Source: CALIKW01 sp038998005 (GTDB lineage: Archaea > Aenigmatarchaeota > Aenigmatarchaeia > CG10238-14 > SCSR01). Taken from it: a stretch of 13,824 nucleotides of DNA. Positions 5,917 to 12,966 of the stretch are shown here, piece by piece. The translations under genes and the position numbers were made by a program. The DNA is taken from contig JAVZIY010000012.1 of the NCBI GenBank assembly GCA_038998005.1, positions 1 to 13,824 of the forward strand, read 5' to 3'. Below the pieces are notes generated by a model. The model did no database searches. It worked only from the letters and a program-made list of their open reading frames with translations, and had not been told where the DNA came from. The stretch's first letter is position 1. Each line of letters starts with the position of its first letter.

Positions 5917-6207
5917 TTACCCAAAAATAAAGCCAAAACTTTCATTTGCTTTTTCTTCCTCTTCTTTAATCTTTTTAATAATTTTATCTTTTTCTTCAAT
6001 TTTAACTTCTTTTGTCATATCTTTAACTAATTCTAAGGCCTTTTTACATTGTTCTTCTAATCCAGAGATTAAACAATAACAATCTTCTTCTCCCAAGGCT
6101 TTTCCTTCTTTAAAAATAACACTAGCTCTTGAGACAGTATCATCTTTAAGTAGAGCATCTTTAACTTTCTCTAGATATTTCCTTTCAAATTTAATTAAAA
6201 CTTCCAT
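5917..6207 (-). CDS. Uncharacterised protein, 96 aa
   Basis: The predicted strand-helix-strand-strand-helix order suggests a ferredoxin-like fold: MEVLIKF, then YLEKVKDALLKDD, SRASVIFKEG, CYCLISG, and QCKKALELVKDM. A charged C-terminal helix (IIKKIKEEEEKANESFGFIFG) follows. I considered the KEOPS subunit Pcc1, but the conserved pattern is not convincing. The start is set by a strong Shine-Dalgarno (GAGGTGA, 6213-6219) five bases before the ATG at 6207. The GTG at 6216 lies inside that site and is rejected. The stop codon TAA (5917-5919) is immediately followed by the first base of tRNA-Gly, so the mRNA 3' end is probably set by tRNA 5' processing. Confidence 0.7.
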   Translation of the reverse strand: MEVLIKFERKYLEKVKDALLKDDTVSRASVIFKEGKALGEEDCYCLISGLEEQCKKALELVKDMTKEVKIEEKDKIIKKIKEEEEKANESFGFIFG

Positions 6208-6212
6208 CTTTT

Positions 6213-6219
6213 TCACCTC
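6213..6219 (-). promoter_or_regulatory. Strong Shine-Dalgarno that fixes the start at 6207
   Basis: GAGGTGA is complementary to the archaeal 16S 3' end and lies five bases before the ATG. It overlaps the alternative GTG start at 6216, ruling that start out. Confidence 0.7.
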
Positions 6220-6281
6220 ATTTCAATAAATTAAATTTACTTTTAATAATTTCTGTTTTAGTTAAATTTAGATTTTTACTA

Positions 6282-6370
6282 AGCCCCAGGTGGGATTTGA
6301 ACCCACGACCTATTCAGCGATTTTCCCTCTGCTTACGAGGCAGTTGCTCTACCAACTGAGCTACTGGGGC
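6282..6370 (-). tRNA. tRNA-Thr(CGT) with non-canonical intron
   Basis: The acceptor stem is GCCCCAG/CTGGGGC with discriminator U73, which I recall as usual for archaeal tRNA-Thr. The D-arm is GCTC...GAGC, the anticodon loop is CTCGTAA (anticodon CGT), and the T-arm is GTGGG-TTCAAAT-CCCAC. The gene is 89 nt, and removing 16 nt gives exactly 73. The extra bases are not in the anticodon loop, which is closed by CTGC/GCAG, but between that stem and the AGGTC variable loop. Removing about 6313-6328 restores an A27-U43 pair and the sequence GCAGT-AGGTC. A non-canonical archaeal intron near position 42/43 is the best reading. Exact ends may shift by a base or so. Confidence 0.85.
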
Positions 6371-6417
6371 TTAATTTATACTTTCGAAAAACAAATATAT
6401 TATTGTAGAGTGGTAAA

Positions 6418-7404
6418 ATGACGGAAGCTCTCTTTTGGGTGAAGGAAAAGAACGGAATAAGATGTAACCTTTGTGCTTGGAATTGCTTTATCAAAAATGG
6501 AGAAAAAGGTTACTGTGAGGCTAGGGAAAATAGAAATAATAACCTTATTCCTTTGAATTTTGGTAAGTTAACTTCAATTGAAGTTAAGGATATAGAGGAA
6601 ATTCCATTATTCCACTTTTTACCTTCATCAAAAACTCTTTTAATTAATTCTATTGGAAAAAATCTTAGAGGGCAGTTTTTTTCAAATGAAATACTTAAGG
6701 AGAAGGGAAAAAAAATTCAAGAAATTTCTCCAGAAGACCTAATAGATGAAGCTGATAATAAAAAAGTTTCTTCTATAACTTTTGGAGGGAATGCAGAAGT
6801 CTATTTTGAGTTTGCTTATAAGACTGCAAGATTTGCTAAAAGGTCAAACATAGCAACCGTGTTTTTAACCCATGGTTATATAGAAGAAGAGCCGATAAAA
6901 AAGATAGGAAAATATTTGGATGCTGCTCTTGTAAATATAATAGCATCAGCAGATCCAGATTTTTATAAAAGATTTATCGGTATAGAAGATACTTCTCCGA
7001 TTTTTTTAACCCTAAAACAGCTAATGAAGCAAAGAATTTTCATAGAAGTATCTAATTTAATAGTTCCGAAGCTTGGCGATAATACAGAGTTTTGTAAAAA
7101 ACTTGCAGAATTCATAAATGCAGAATTAAGTTCAGAAATACCTTTTCATATACTTCAATTCCATCCAGGATTTGGTTTACCAGAGCTTCCCAAAACACCT
7201 ATAAAAATTTTGGAGAAATGTTTGGAGGAAGCAAAAATGGCTGGTTTGAGATATGTTTATATAAGTAATGTAGAAACCTACAGAAATACATATTGCTATA
7301 ATTGTGGGGAACCTTTGATTTCAAGGAAGGAAAAGGTTGAAGTAAGACTAGTTGGAGGCAGATGTCCAATTTGTGGTCTAAAAACAAATCTTCTAATAAA
7401 ATAA
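6418..7404 (+). CDS. Radical-SAM-like protein (AmmeMemoRadiSam type) lacking the cluster cysteines
   Basis: The 328-residue protein has the full domain order of the AmmeMemoRadiSam/PflA-like family (COG1180). The N-terminal motif has Cys16, 19, 23 and 33 (RCNLCAWNC...GYCEARENR), followed by LNFGKLTSIEV and PLFHFLP. The radical-SAM segment comes next, then LEEAKMAGLRYVYISNV and a C-terminal zinc ribbon (CYNCG, CPICG). In active relatives the segment reads approximately GCNFRCPFCQN, but here it is GKNLRGQFFSN. Lys81, Gly85 and Phe88 replace the three [4Fe-4S] cysteines. The following NEPT-type and DLKG-type motifs are also changed (FGGNAEV, VNIIASA). It therefore cannot do standard radical SAM chemistry. 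A GTGGT lies three bases before the ATG. No AMMECR1 or MEMO gene is visible nearby. Confidence 0.8.
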   Translation: MTEALFWVKEKNGIRCNLCAWNCFIKNGEKGYCEARENRNNNLIPLNFGKLTSIEVKDIEEIPLFHFLPSSKTLLINSIGKNLRGQFFSNEILKEKGKKIQEISPEDLIDEADNKKVSSITFGGNAEVYFEFAYKTARFAKRSNIATVFLTHGYIEEEPIKKIGKYLDAALVNIIASADPDFYKRFIGIEDTSPIFLTLKQLMKQRIFIEVSNLIVPKLGDNTEFCKKLAEFINAELSSEIPFHILQFHPGFGLPELPKTPIKILEKCLEEAKMAGLRYVYISNVETYRNTYCYNCGEPLISRKEKVEVRLVGGRCPICGLKTNLLIK

Positions 7405-7438
7405 TTTAAATTCTAAGTCTATATGATAATTGAATGTT

Positions 7439-8338
7439 ATGAGAAAATTTTTGCTTTTTGCATTAACATTCTTTCTAATTTCATTTAGAATTTCCTTTGC
7501 TCAAGTTCAGTACTATGGTTTTGAAAGTTATATTGAGGACAAAAGAAGCTACAATAGAATTACAATAACATTTTCTGAGCCAAAAGACGAATTTATATTT
7601 GCAATAAAAGGAAGGGTTGAAAATTTGGTTGCAAAAACTTTAGGGGAGAGCATCGAATGTGAAGAAAAATTTTCTGGTATAACTTTAATTTCCTGCAAGC
7701 TTAACCTTACGAAGGAAAGAAGGACAATAGAAATCAGTTTTGAGACAGAAGATTTTATTAAAGATATGGATGGTAAATTTATTTTTACTGCAGACCTAAG
7801 CCTTGGAGATAATATATCAAGTGTCTTTGTTTCTGTCAAATTACCAGAGGGAATGGCATTGATAAACGAAGAAATACCTGGAAGGATTTCATTTCCTGAA
7901 AGTTCAAGTATCCTAAGCGATGGAAGACATATAATAGTCACTTGGAAAATGGATGAAATAATTAAAAGTCAGCCTTTGATATTTCAAATAATATATGAGC
8001 CAATATCCAAACAAGCCTTTTCGATTTCAATTTCCTACCTAGTTTCCTTTGGTGCAATAATTTTTCTCATTTCTTTTTTAATTTTCTACTTCTTCTATCT
8101 CAAAAAACCGAAGGAACTGGTTCTTTCTGTATTGGATGATTTTGAAAAGAGAGTTCTAAATTGTATAATAGAAGCTGGAGGAGAGGTTAAGCAGAAAAAA
8201 ATTGTAAATGAGACGAATCTTTCGAAAGCAAAAGTGAGTAGGATAGTAAAAAGTTTAGAAAAGAGAGGACTAATTGAAATTAAGAGGTTAGGTAGATCTA
8301 ATTTGTTGAAGCTTGTTAAGAAGAAATTAGAGCTCTAG
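7439..8338 (+). CDS. Membrane-anchored winged-helix regulator with extracytoplasmic domain
   Basis: The 299-residue protein starts at the ATG at 7439; the TTG at 7430 is less likely. A signal peptide lies at about 1-21 (KFLLFALTFFLISF...SFA). A beta-rich outside domain spans about 22-190, followed by one membrane helix at 194-220 (IIFLISFLIFYFFYL). A cytoplasmic winged helix is at about 233-297 (DDFEKRVLNCIIEAGG, TNLSKAKVSRIVKSLEKRGL). This layout matches archaeal one-component membrane regulators of the DUF7343/DUF7345 kind, which would pass an outside signal directly to DNA. The ligand is unknown. A TATA-like AATTTAAATT at about 7403-7412 suggests a leaderless transcript. The last 12 nt overlap the convergent gene at 8327. 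Confidence 0.75.
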   Translation: MRKFLLFALTFFLISFRISFAQVQYYGFESYIEDKRSYNRITITFSEPKDEFIFAIKGRVENLVAKTLGESIECEEKFSGITLISCKLNLTKERRTIEISFETEDFIKDMDGKFIFTADLSLGDNISSVFVSVKLPEGMALINEEIPGRISFPESSSILSDGRHIIVTWKMDEIIKSQPLIFQIIYEPISKQAFSISISYLVSFGAIIFLISFLIFYFFYLKKPKELVLSVLDDFEKRVLNCIIEAGGEVKQKKIVNETNLSKAKVSRIVKSLEKRGLIEIKRLGRSNLLKLVKKKLEL

Positions 8339-8590
8339 AATCTTGTAAACTTTATCTCCTTCCTTTACTTTTTCCACAACTTTTAATCCTATTGAATCTC
8401 CTGGATTTGCTTTTTCTATATTTTCATGCTCTATTTGCATAGATTCAACCTTCTGCTTGAAGTTTGTTGATTTTCCTTCTATTGATATTTCATCTCCCAC
8501 ATTAAGTTCATCTTCTAGCTCAACTACGGCAACTCCTATTTTCCCATAATAATGGGTTATTTTTCCAACAAGCTTTTTTTCTTCTTCCAT
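8327..8590 (-). CDS. EF-Tu domain-2-like small protein
   Basis: This 87-residue all-beta protein has the elongation-factor domain-2 (translation-factor beta-barrel) pattern: KLVGKITHYYGKIGVAVVEL, LNVGDEISIEG, VESMQIEHENIEKANPGDSIGL, VKEGDKVYKI. The sequence VESMQI...I..A..GD.IGL is the classical domain-2 core. There is no GTPase domain. Archaeal genomes often carry such free-standing 'translation elongation factor-like' proteins, whose function is not established. The gene converges on the membrane regulator with a 12-nt tail-to-tail overlap. No Shine-Dalgarno is visible, consistent with a leaderless message. Confidence 0.8.
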   Translation of the reverse strand: MEEEKKLVGKITHYYGKIGVAVVELEDELNVGDEISIEGKSTNFKQKVESMQIEHENIEKANPGDSIGLKVVEKVKEGDKVYKILEL

Positions 8591-8634
8591 AATTTATTCT
8601 TAGATTTAAATTTTAAATTTTCTTTATTAATATC

Positions 8635-9192
8635 ATGAAAAAAGGTTTTTTGTTAATTTTATTGATCTTTCTCTTTTTTCTAGTTTCAACCGACCCTTCT
8701 TACAAAATCTCAGGCAATTTTTTGGACTTTTTTTCAGGAGAAGAGCTAGACGGAAATATTTCTGCAATAGTAATTGAAACTGGTGAAAAAAATGCAACTT
8801 TTTCTCAAGGTGGTTTTGAAATAGTTTTGAATTCAAATTTAAACTACTTGGAAAACAAGTTCAGAATTGTAATTTTCGCAAATACTTCTAACAAAACAGG
8901 GTATTCTAATCTTGAGTTGGGTTATGGTAATTTTGCTCAACAAACACAAAGTTGCGTCAATAAAAAGTATTACTTTGAGGGTTTGGCTTTGGATGAAAAT
9001 GGAAATCCGATAAATGGAAAGATAAATGTTTTTGTTGAGAACGAAAAAAATTCTACTGAGTTTTATAATGGGGAATGGAGCATCGAAATTTCAGCTTGTT
9101 TAATTCCTGGAGAAATCTATACTTTTAAGTTTTTAATAGAATCAAATGAAAGCAAGGGATTTTTTTCTATAAAACAAGTTGGAAAGTTTTAA
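8635..9192 (+). CDS. Secreted or lipid-exposed beta-sandwich protein, 185 aa
   Basis: A lysine-lysine start and a hydrophobic core (LLILLIFLFFLVS) form an N-terminal signal or anchor at about 1-18. Two beta-rich repeats follow: YKISGNFLDFFSGEELDGNIS with YLENKFRIVIF, and YYFEGLALDENGNPINGKIN with GEIYTFKFLIES. These resemble carboxypeptidase-regulatory/surface-protein beta-sandwiches. There are several N-glycosylation-type sequons (NAT, NTS, NKT, NST, NES). It is therefore probably exported. It is divergently transcribed from the EF-Tu-like gene across 44 AT-rich bp with TATA-like sequences for both. The function is unknown. Confidence 0.6.
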   Translation: MKKGFLLILLIFLFFLVSTDPSYKISGNFLDFFSGEELDGNISAIVIETGEKNATFSQGGFEIVLNSNLNYLENKFRIVIFANTSNKTGYSNLELGYGNFAQQTQSCVNKKYYFEGLALDENGNPINGKINVFVENEKNSTEFYNGEWSIEISACLIPGEIYTFKFLIESNESKGFFSIKQVGKF

Positions 9193-9275
9193 ACATTGAG
9201 TAAAAATATAAGAAATCCCATGCCTTCTATTATTACACACGATAATAGTAATTGCAAAATTCTTTCATATACCAT
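9189..9275 (-). CDS. Possible 28-aa membrane peptide
   Basis: An ATG nine bases beyond the glyA stop opens a 28-codon frame (MVYERILQLLLSCVII, then EGMGFLIFLLNV) that is almost one hydrophobic helix. Its position in line with the operon, after glyA as the 50-aa membrane gene is before it, is suggestive. The small size leaves chance a real possibility. Confidence 0.25.
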   Translation of the reverse strand: MVYERILQLLLSCVIIEGMGFLIFLLNV

Positions 9276-9284
9276 AATATCAAT

Positions 9285-10520
9285 TTAATTTTTAAAGCAA
9301 TATTGTATTTCCATAAACTCTTTTTTAAGTTCCACAACTTCAGCACTAACATTTTCTCCATTTATTAAAATTCTTTTGAAGAATTCTGCTATTTTCTCCA
9401 TTTCTTTTTCTTTCATTCCCCACCTTGTTAATTCTTGAACGCCGATTCTAATTCCAGAGGGATTTTTTGTTGCATCTTCTGGCGAATCTATAGGCAGTGC
9501 CATTTTATTGCAGATTATATTACATTCTTCAAGTTTTTCAGCAACTTTTTTCCCTCCTCCCAAATTCTTAGCATTTAATATTATTTGATGGGATTCAGTA
9601 AATCCTAGCTCTGGACATAAAACATTGAATCCATTCTCATACAAACCTTTTGCCAGGGCTTTAGCATTTTTTATGACTTGCCTTGCATAATCTTTTCCAA
9701 ATTCATTCATTTCCAGAGCAGTTATAGCTAAGGCAGGAAATCTGTGGATATGTGTATTTGATAAAAGTCCCGGGAAAATAGTTTTTTGAATTTTTTCCCA
9801 TTCTTCATCCAAGTTCCTACTTCCTATTATTATTCCTCCTTGTGGTCCTTGGAAAGTTTTGTGTGTGGATGAAGTAATAACATGAGCTCCTTCCTCCAAG
9901 GGTTTTTGAAATTCTTTATTGTAAATTAAACCAAACACATGGGCAGCGTCATAAACAATTCTAATTTTTTCATCTATTTGCTCTACTATTTCCTTAACGG
10001 GCTCAGGGAACAATATCATCGACCCACCAAAAACTATAAGTTTTGGCTCAACCTTTTTAATTAATTCAACAGTTTTTTCTACATCGATGTTCATCTTATC
10101 AAAATCAAAAAACATACCTATATCCTTAACTCCTCTTATTCCTGCAGCACCCCATCTACTTGAGCTTATATGAGCTCCATTTTGAATACCTAAGCTCATT
10201 AACAAATCCCCAGGTTTCAAAAATGATGAGAAAACTATTAGGTTTGCTATTGCACCAGATATAGGTCTAACATCCACAAAAGGTGTATCAAACCTTTCCC
10301 TAAAAAGTTGATTGCAAATTTCTTCTATCTCAAGAGAGTATTTAACACCTTGATAATGTGTTTCTTTGTCATGCTCATTGTATCTTCCCTCAAAATCAGA
10401 AACATAATATTTTTCTGCCAAGGGCGAAAGTACGCTTTCTGAAGCAATTAAATTTATACATTCTTCTCTTCTCCATTTCTCTTGTTTATTAACTAAATTG
10501 ATTATCTTCTCTTTATCCAT
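9285..10520 (-). CDS. glyA: Serine hydroxymethyltransferase
   Basis: GlyA converts serine and a tetrahydro-folate or -pterin to glycine and the 5,10-methylene derivative, using PLP. The 411-residue length is normal for the family. Visible landmarks are NLIASESVLSP at the start and EGRYNEHDKETHYQG. The PLP-ring Asp-Ala-Ala-His is at 191-194 (VYDAAHVFGL), and the Schiff-base Lys is 221 in SSTHKTFQGPQGG. The C-terminal IRIGVQELTRWGM is also typical. It is the last large gene of the minus-strand operon, starting four bases after the 50-aa membrane gene and 157 bp below thyX. Its product methylene cofactor is the ThyX substrate. An ATGAT three bases before the start acts as a short Shine-Dalgarno and overlaps the preceding stop. 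Confidence 0.97.
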   Translation of the reverse strand: MDKEKIINLVNKQEKWRREECINLIASESVLSPLAEKYYVSDFEGRYNEHDKETHYQGVKYSLEIEEICNQLFRERFDTPFVDVRPISGAIANLIVFSSFLKPGDLLMSLGIQNGAHISSSRWGAAGIRGVKDIGMFFDFDKMNIDVEKTVELIKKVEPKLIVFGGSMILFPEPVKEIVEQIDEKIRIVYDAAHVFGLIYNKEFQKPLEEGAHVITSSTHKTFQGPQGGIIIGSRNLDEEWEKIQKTIFPGLLSNTHIHRFPALAITALEMNEFGKDYARQVIKNAKALAKGLYENGFNVLCPELGFTESHQIILNAKNLGGGKKVAEKLEECNIICNKMALPIDSPEDATKNPSGIRIGVQELTRWGMKEKEMEKIAEFFKRILINGENVSAEVVELKKEFMEIQYCFKN

Positions 10521-10524
10521 AAGA

Positions 10525-10677
10525 TCATCTTAAAATTTTTAAAAATCCAAATATAGTGAAAAATATTACAGTGACTATTAGTATTAAGGCTAGATGAAGA
10601 TTATCCATACCTCTAGTTAAAAGCTGAAAAGCTACGAATGCCATTATTATATCCCTTATCAAGCCTTTTATACCCAT
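10525..10677 (-). CDS. Small membrane protein, 50 aa, between thyX and glyA
   Basis: The ATG at 10677 directly follows the thyX stop (TGA-ATG, no gap) and the TGA at 10525 lies four bases before the glyA ATG. The frame therefore fills the thyX-glyA gap exactly. The protein has an amphipathic start (GIKGLIRDIIMAFVAFQLL), a charged turn (TRGMDNLH) and a strong membrane helix (LALILIVTVIFFTIFGFL) with a basic end. The tight coupling on both sides makes a real gene likely. I know no family for it. It may be unrelated to the enzymes and simply share the transcript. Confidence 0.6.
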   Translation of the reverse strand: MGIKGLIRDIIMAFVAFQLLTRGMDNLHLALILIVTVIFFTIFGFLKILR

Positions 10678-11394
10678 TCACTTCAACCCTAAAAACTTTT
10701 TCTGTATCTCTTTTACCCCAACTTTTCTGCATTCTTCCGGCATTAAGTCCCCTTCTGGACAAAAGCCTTTCATGCAGCTTGGCCCAGCATTTTCAAATAT
10801 TGTTGGGGCAACTTTTTTAACCTGTTTTAACATTTCTGTTGCAGCTTCCCTTATTTCCCACTGCGCTCTTTGGCAACACCTTAAATTAAAGAAATGCAAA
10901 AGCTCTCTTGCGTTCATGGTAACAACTATATTAGTTTTTGTCGCATTCGGAAGAATAAACCTTGCATCCTCATATTTTATCCCTTCTTTTAAATCTTGCT
11001 CATACCACCTTGCTATAATTTTCATCCTTTCTATAAATTCTTCCCTTTTCTTTCCAGTATAACTTTTAGGTATAACAAACCAATCTTCACTTTCTGTATT
11101 AACCTTTACATACCTTTGGCTTTGTTGAGTATAAGAAGCTATTCTATGTCTGACAAGCTCATGCGTTAAACTTCTTGAAACTTCTTCTAATGCAAATGTA
11201 AAGGATGCATGCTCTATAGGAGATAAATGGTTATGTCTTATCAAATCTTTAATTATTTTTTTAATTTTTTCATCTTCACCTTTTGAATATTTTTCAAAAG
11301 TGTGTGAAGGAGGCTTTGATTTAAAGGATGTAGTTGCAGATGATGCTACAACAAGCTCTGGATTGGGTGTATAAGCAATCAGTTTTACCTTCAT
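10678..11394 (-). CDS. thyX: Flavin-dependent thymidylate synthase
   Basis: ThyX makes dTMP from dUMP using a methylene-folate or -pterin carbon and reduced FAD. The family signature RHRxxSxxxxSxR is present as residues 82-94 (RHRIASYTQQSQR). The 238-residue length is typical. Upstream, NHLSPIEHASFTFALE holds the conserved His/Glu region. Near the end RCCQRAQWEIR provides the second substrate-binding arm. A cysteine-containing tail (GPSCMKGFCPEG) follows. In the operon it is preceded by a P-loop kinase 11 nt away and followed without a gap by the 50-aa membrane gene and then glyA, so supplier and user of the one-carbon unit are co-transcribed. ATGAT lies three bases before the ATG. Confidence 0.96.
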   Translation of the reverse strand: MKVKLIAYTPNPELVVASSATTSFKSKPPSHTFEKYSKGEDEKIKKIIKDLIRHNHLSPIEHASFTFALEEVSRSLTHELVRHRIASYTQQSQRYVKVNTESEDWFVIPKSYTGKKREEFIERMKIIARWYEQDLKEGIKYEDARFILPNATKTNIVVTMNARELLHFFNLRCCQRAQWEIREAATEMLKQVKKVAPTIFENAGPSCMKGFCPEGDLMPEECRKVGVKEIQKKFLGLK

Positions 11395-11405
11395 AAAATC
11401 ATTTA

Positions 11406-11972
11406 TTAACCTTTTATTTTTAATATTATTTCATCAACTTTTTGTTCTAAGTCCTTTATATCTTTATCATTTACTATTAAAAAATCAGCCTTTTCCATAC
11501 ATTTCTTAACTTGCTGCCCATATTCTGGCTCCCCCTTTCCCAAATCCCTTTCATCTATTTCTGAAAACTCTTCCCATGTCTTTGGATCATCTTTCCTATT
11601 CCTTTTAATCATTCTTTCAAATCTTATTTCTCTTGGTGCATCCACAGCTATGAGAAAGAAATTCTTTCCAAATTTTTTTCTTAGATATTCGACCTCTCCA
11701 GGATTTCTTATCCCATCTACTATTAGCATTTCCTTATCCCTTTGCATGTAATCCGTTGCAAGTCTTGCTAATATATCTAAACCATAATTTTTTCTTAATT
11801 CATTACCTCTGTTTTGCAAAACTTTTCTGGTAAATTCTCCTTTCTTTTTCTCTATTTCTGCTTTAATCACAGAGGAAAGGGAAACTGTATAGCAATTAAC
11901 CTTTCTTGAAATAATTTCCTTTACACTTCCCTTTCCAGAACAAAGAGTTCCAGTCAAACCGATTACTTTCAT
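11406..11972 (-). CDS. P-loop nucleotide kinase-like protein (dephospho-CoA kinase/dNMP-kinase superfamily)
   Basis: The 188-residue protein has a Walker A at 8-16 (GTLCSGKGS) and a NMP-binding-like region (SLSSVIKAEIEKKK). A Walker-B-like LIVDGIRNPGEVEYLRK and a lid-type segment (RFERMIKRNRKDDPKTWEEF) follow. The IRNPGEV...LIAVDAP pattern resembles the kinase-like domain attached to some dCMP deaminases as well as dephospho-CoA kinases. Lying 11 nt upstream of thyX, a deoxynucleotide monophosphate kinase role is attractive but inferred. The alternative is a CoA-pathway kinase. No Shine-Dalgarno is visible, and it follows the beta-CASP gene by 25 nt. Confidence 0.7.
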   Translation of the reverse strand: MKVIGLTGTLCSGKGSVKEIISRKVNCYTVSLSSVIKAEIEKKKGEFTRKVLQNRGNELRKNYGLDILARLATDYMQRDKEMLIVDGIRNPGEVEYLRKKFGKNFFLIAVDAPREIRFERMIKRNRKDDPKTWEEFSEIDERDLGKGEPEYGQQVKKCMEKADFLIVNDKDIKDLEQKVDEIILKIKG

Positions 11973-11997
11973 TTAATTAATTTTGTTGTTATATTTT

Positions 11998-12951
11998 TTA
12001 AATTTTAAATTCAAGCAAGCTTTTTTGCTGGATTTTTGATAAAGGATATGCTGGGATTTTTAATTTTCTCTCTATAGCGTAGGCCAATTCCTTTGTATAT
12101 CCATGCACACAGTAGACTTTTTTCGGGTTTATTTCTTTAACAAAACTTAAAATCTGGTTAAAATCAGAATGGTCAGACAATGGTAGACCAAAAGTTCCAA
12201 AATCTTTTATTAATGTCCAGCCACTTAAAACACAATTTTTGTAATTTTTGTTTTTAATAGAAGGAACAATATTTATAGGTTTAACATTAACATTTGAATT
12301 TTCCTCAAATCTTAAATTTACACCAAATTTATTGTAAATTTCTGAGTATTTTTTTATGCTGGACGAAACTCTTGGTAAAATTTTATTTTTATTGAGAATT
12401 GCTATTATTTCTTGTGATTTTCCTATTGGGTATCCACCAAGATTTATCGAATAACCTTTTTTTAATTGTTCTTCAATCCAATTTATAAGTTCCTTTCTTA
12501 CATTCTCTAAGCTAGGAAAAGCAATTCCAGGAAAGCCAAATGTGGACTCAAGTATTAAAATATCCGCCTCTCTTATCTCCATTCTTTTACAGGTTAGACT
12601 TTCACTTGTTTTAAAATCTCCTGTGTAAAGTATGGAATAATTTTTTGTTTCAATAAAAACTTGAACTGAGCCGAGCATGTGACCTGAACTTAAAAGTTCT
12701 ACAAAAAAATTATCGAAGTTTATTGGCTTTCTTTCCTTAACTAAATTTGCATCAAAATGTATATTTCTAGTTTTTATAAGTTCAAAAGTTTCTTCTGTGC
12801 AATATGGTTTTGTTACTATTTCATAGGGCGTATGGTCAAAATGTGCATGAGAAACAAAAGAAATGAAGTCAGAAACTTTTGGATCAAGCAAAATAGTTTC
12901 TCCATCAATTTTTATACCAATCCCATTACCGTAAGAAATTTTTATGCTCAC
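11998..12951 (-). CDS. Metallo-beta-lactamase/beta-CASP-type exonuclease (COG1236-like)
   Basis: The 317-residue protein has the zinc-binding motif SHAHFDH at 34-40, GHMLGS at 90-95 (His91), and YTGDF (Asp112). The beta-CASP-side motifs PLSDHSDF (Asp260, His261) and VHGYT (His283) are also present. ESTFGFP and LSGW are typical of the COG1236 branch, which includes archaeal RNA 3'-end-processing nucleases and the 'ligase-associated DNA exonuclease' group. At ~320 residues with a short middle domain it is closer in size to the latter. No KH domain is present. No ligase is nearby, whereas ribosomal L40e and a zinc-ribbon protein lie upstream in the same operon, which favours RNA work. The start is GTG at 12951; there is no closer ATG. 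Confidence 0.85.
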   Translation of the reverse strand: MSIKISYGNGIGIKIDGETILLDPKVSDFISFVSHAHFDHTPYEIVTKPYCTEETFELIKTRNIHFDANLVKERKPINFDNFFVELLSSGHMLGSVQVFIETKNYSILYTGDFKTSESLTCKRMEIREADILILESTFGFPGIAFPSLENVRKELINWIEEQLKKGYSINLGGYPIGKSQEIIAILNKNKILPRVSSSIKKYSEIYNKFGVNLRFEENSNVNVKPINIVPSIKNKNYKNCVLSGWTLIKDFGTFGLPLSDHSDFNQILSFVKEINPKKVYCVHGYTKELAYAIERKLKIPAYPLSKIQQKSLLEFKI

Positions 12952-12966
12952 AAATATTATTTTATT

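Noticed and set aside
5842..6030. Plus-strand ORF beginning MRWAGFEPALLPWQG
   Set aside because: It is the antisense of tRNA-Gly (the GFEPA-type peptide is the known translation of T-arm antisense) and then of the 96-aa gene.
5917..6207. Assignment of the 96-aa protein as KEOPS subunit Pcc1
   Set aside because: Size and fold order are loosely compatible, but the conserved Pcc1 residues are not recognisable, so the name is not given.
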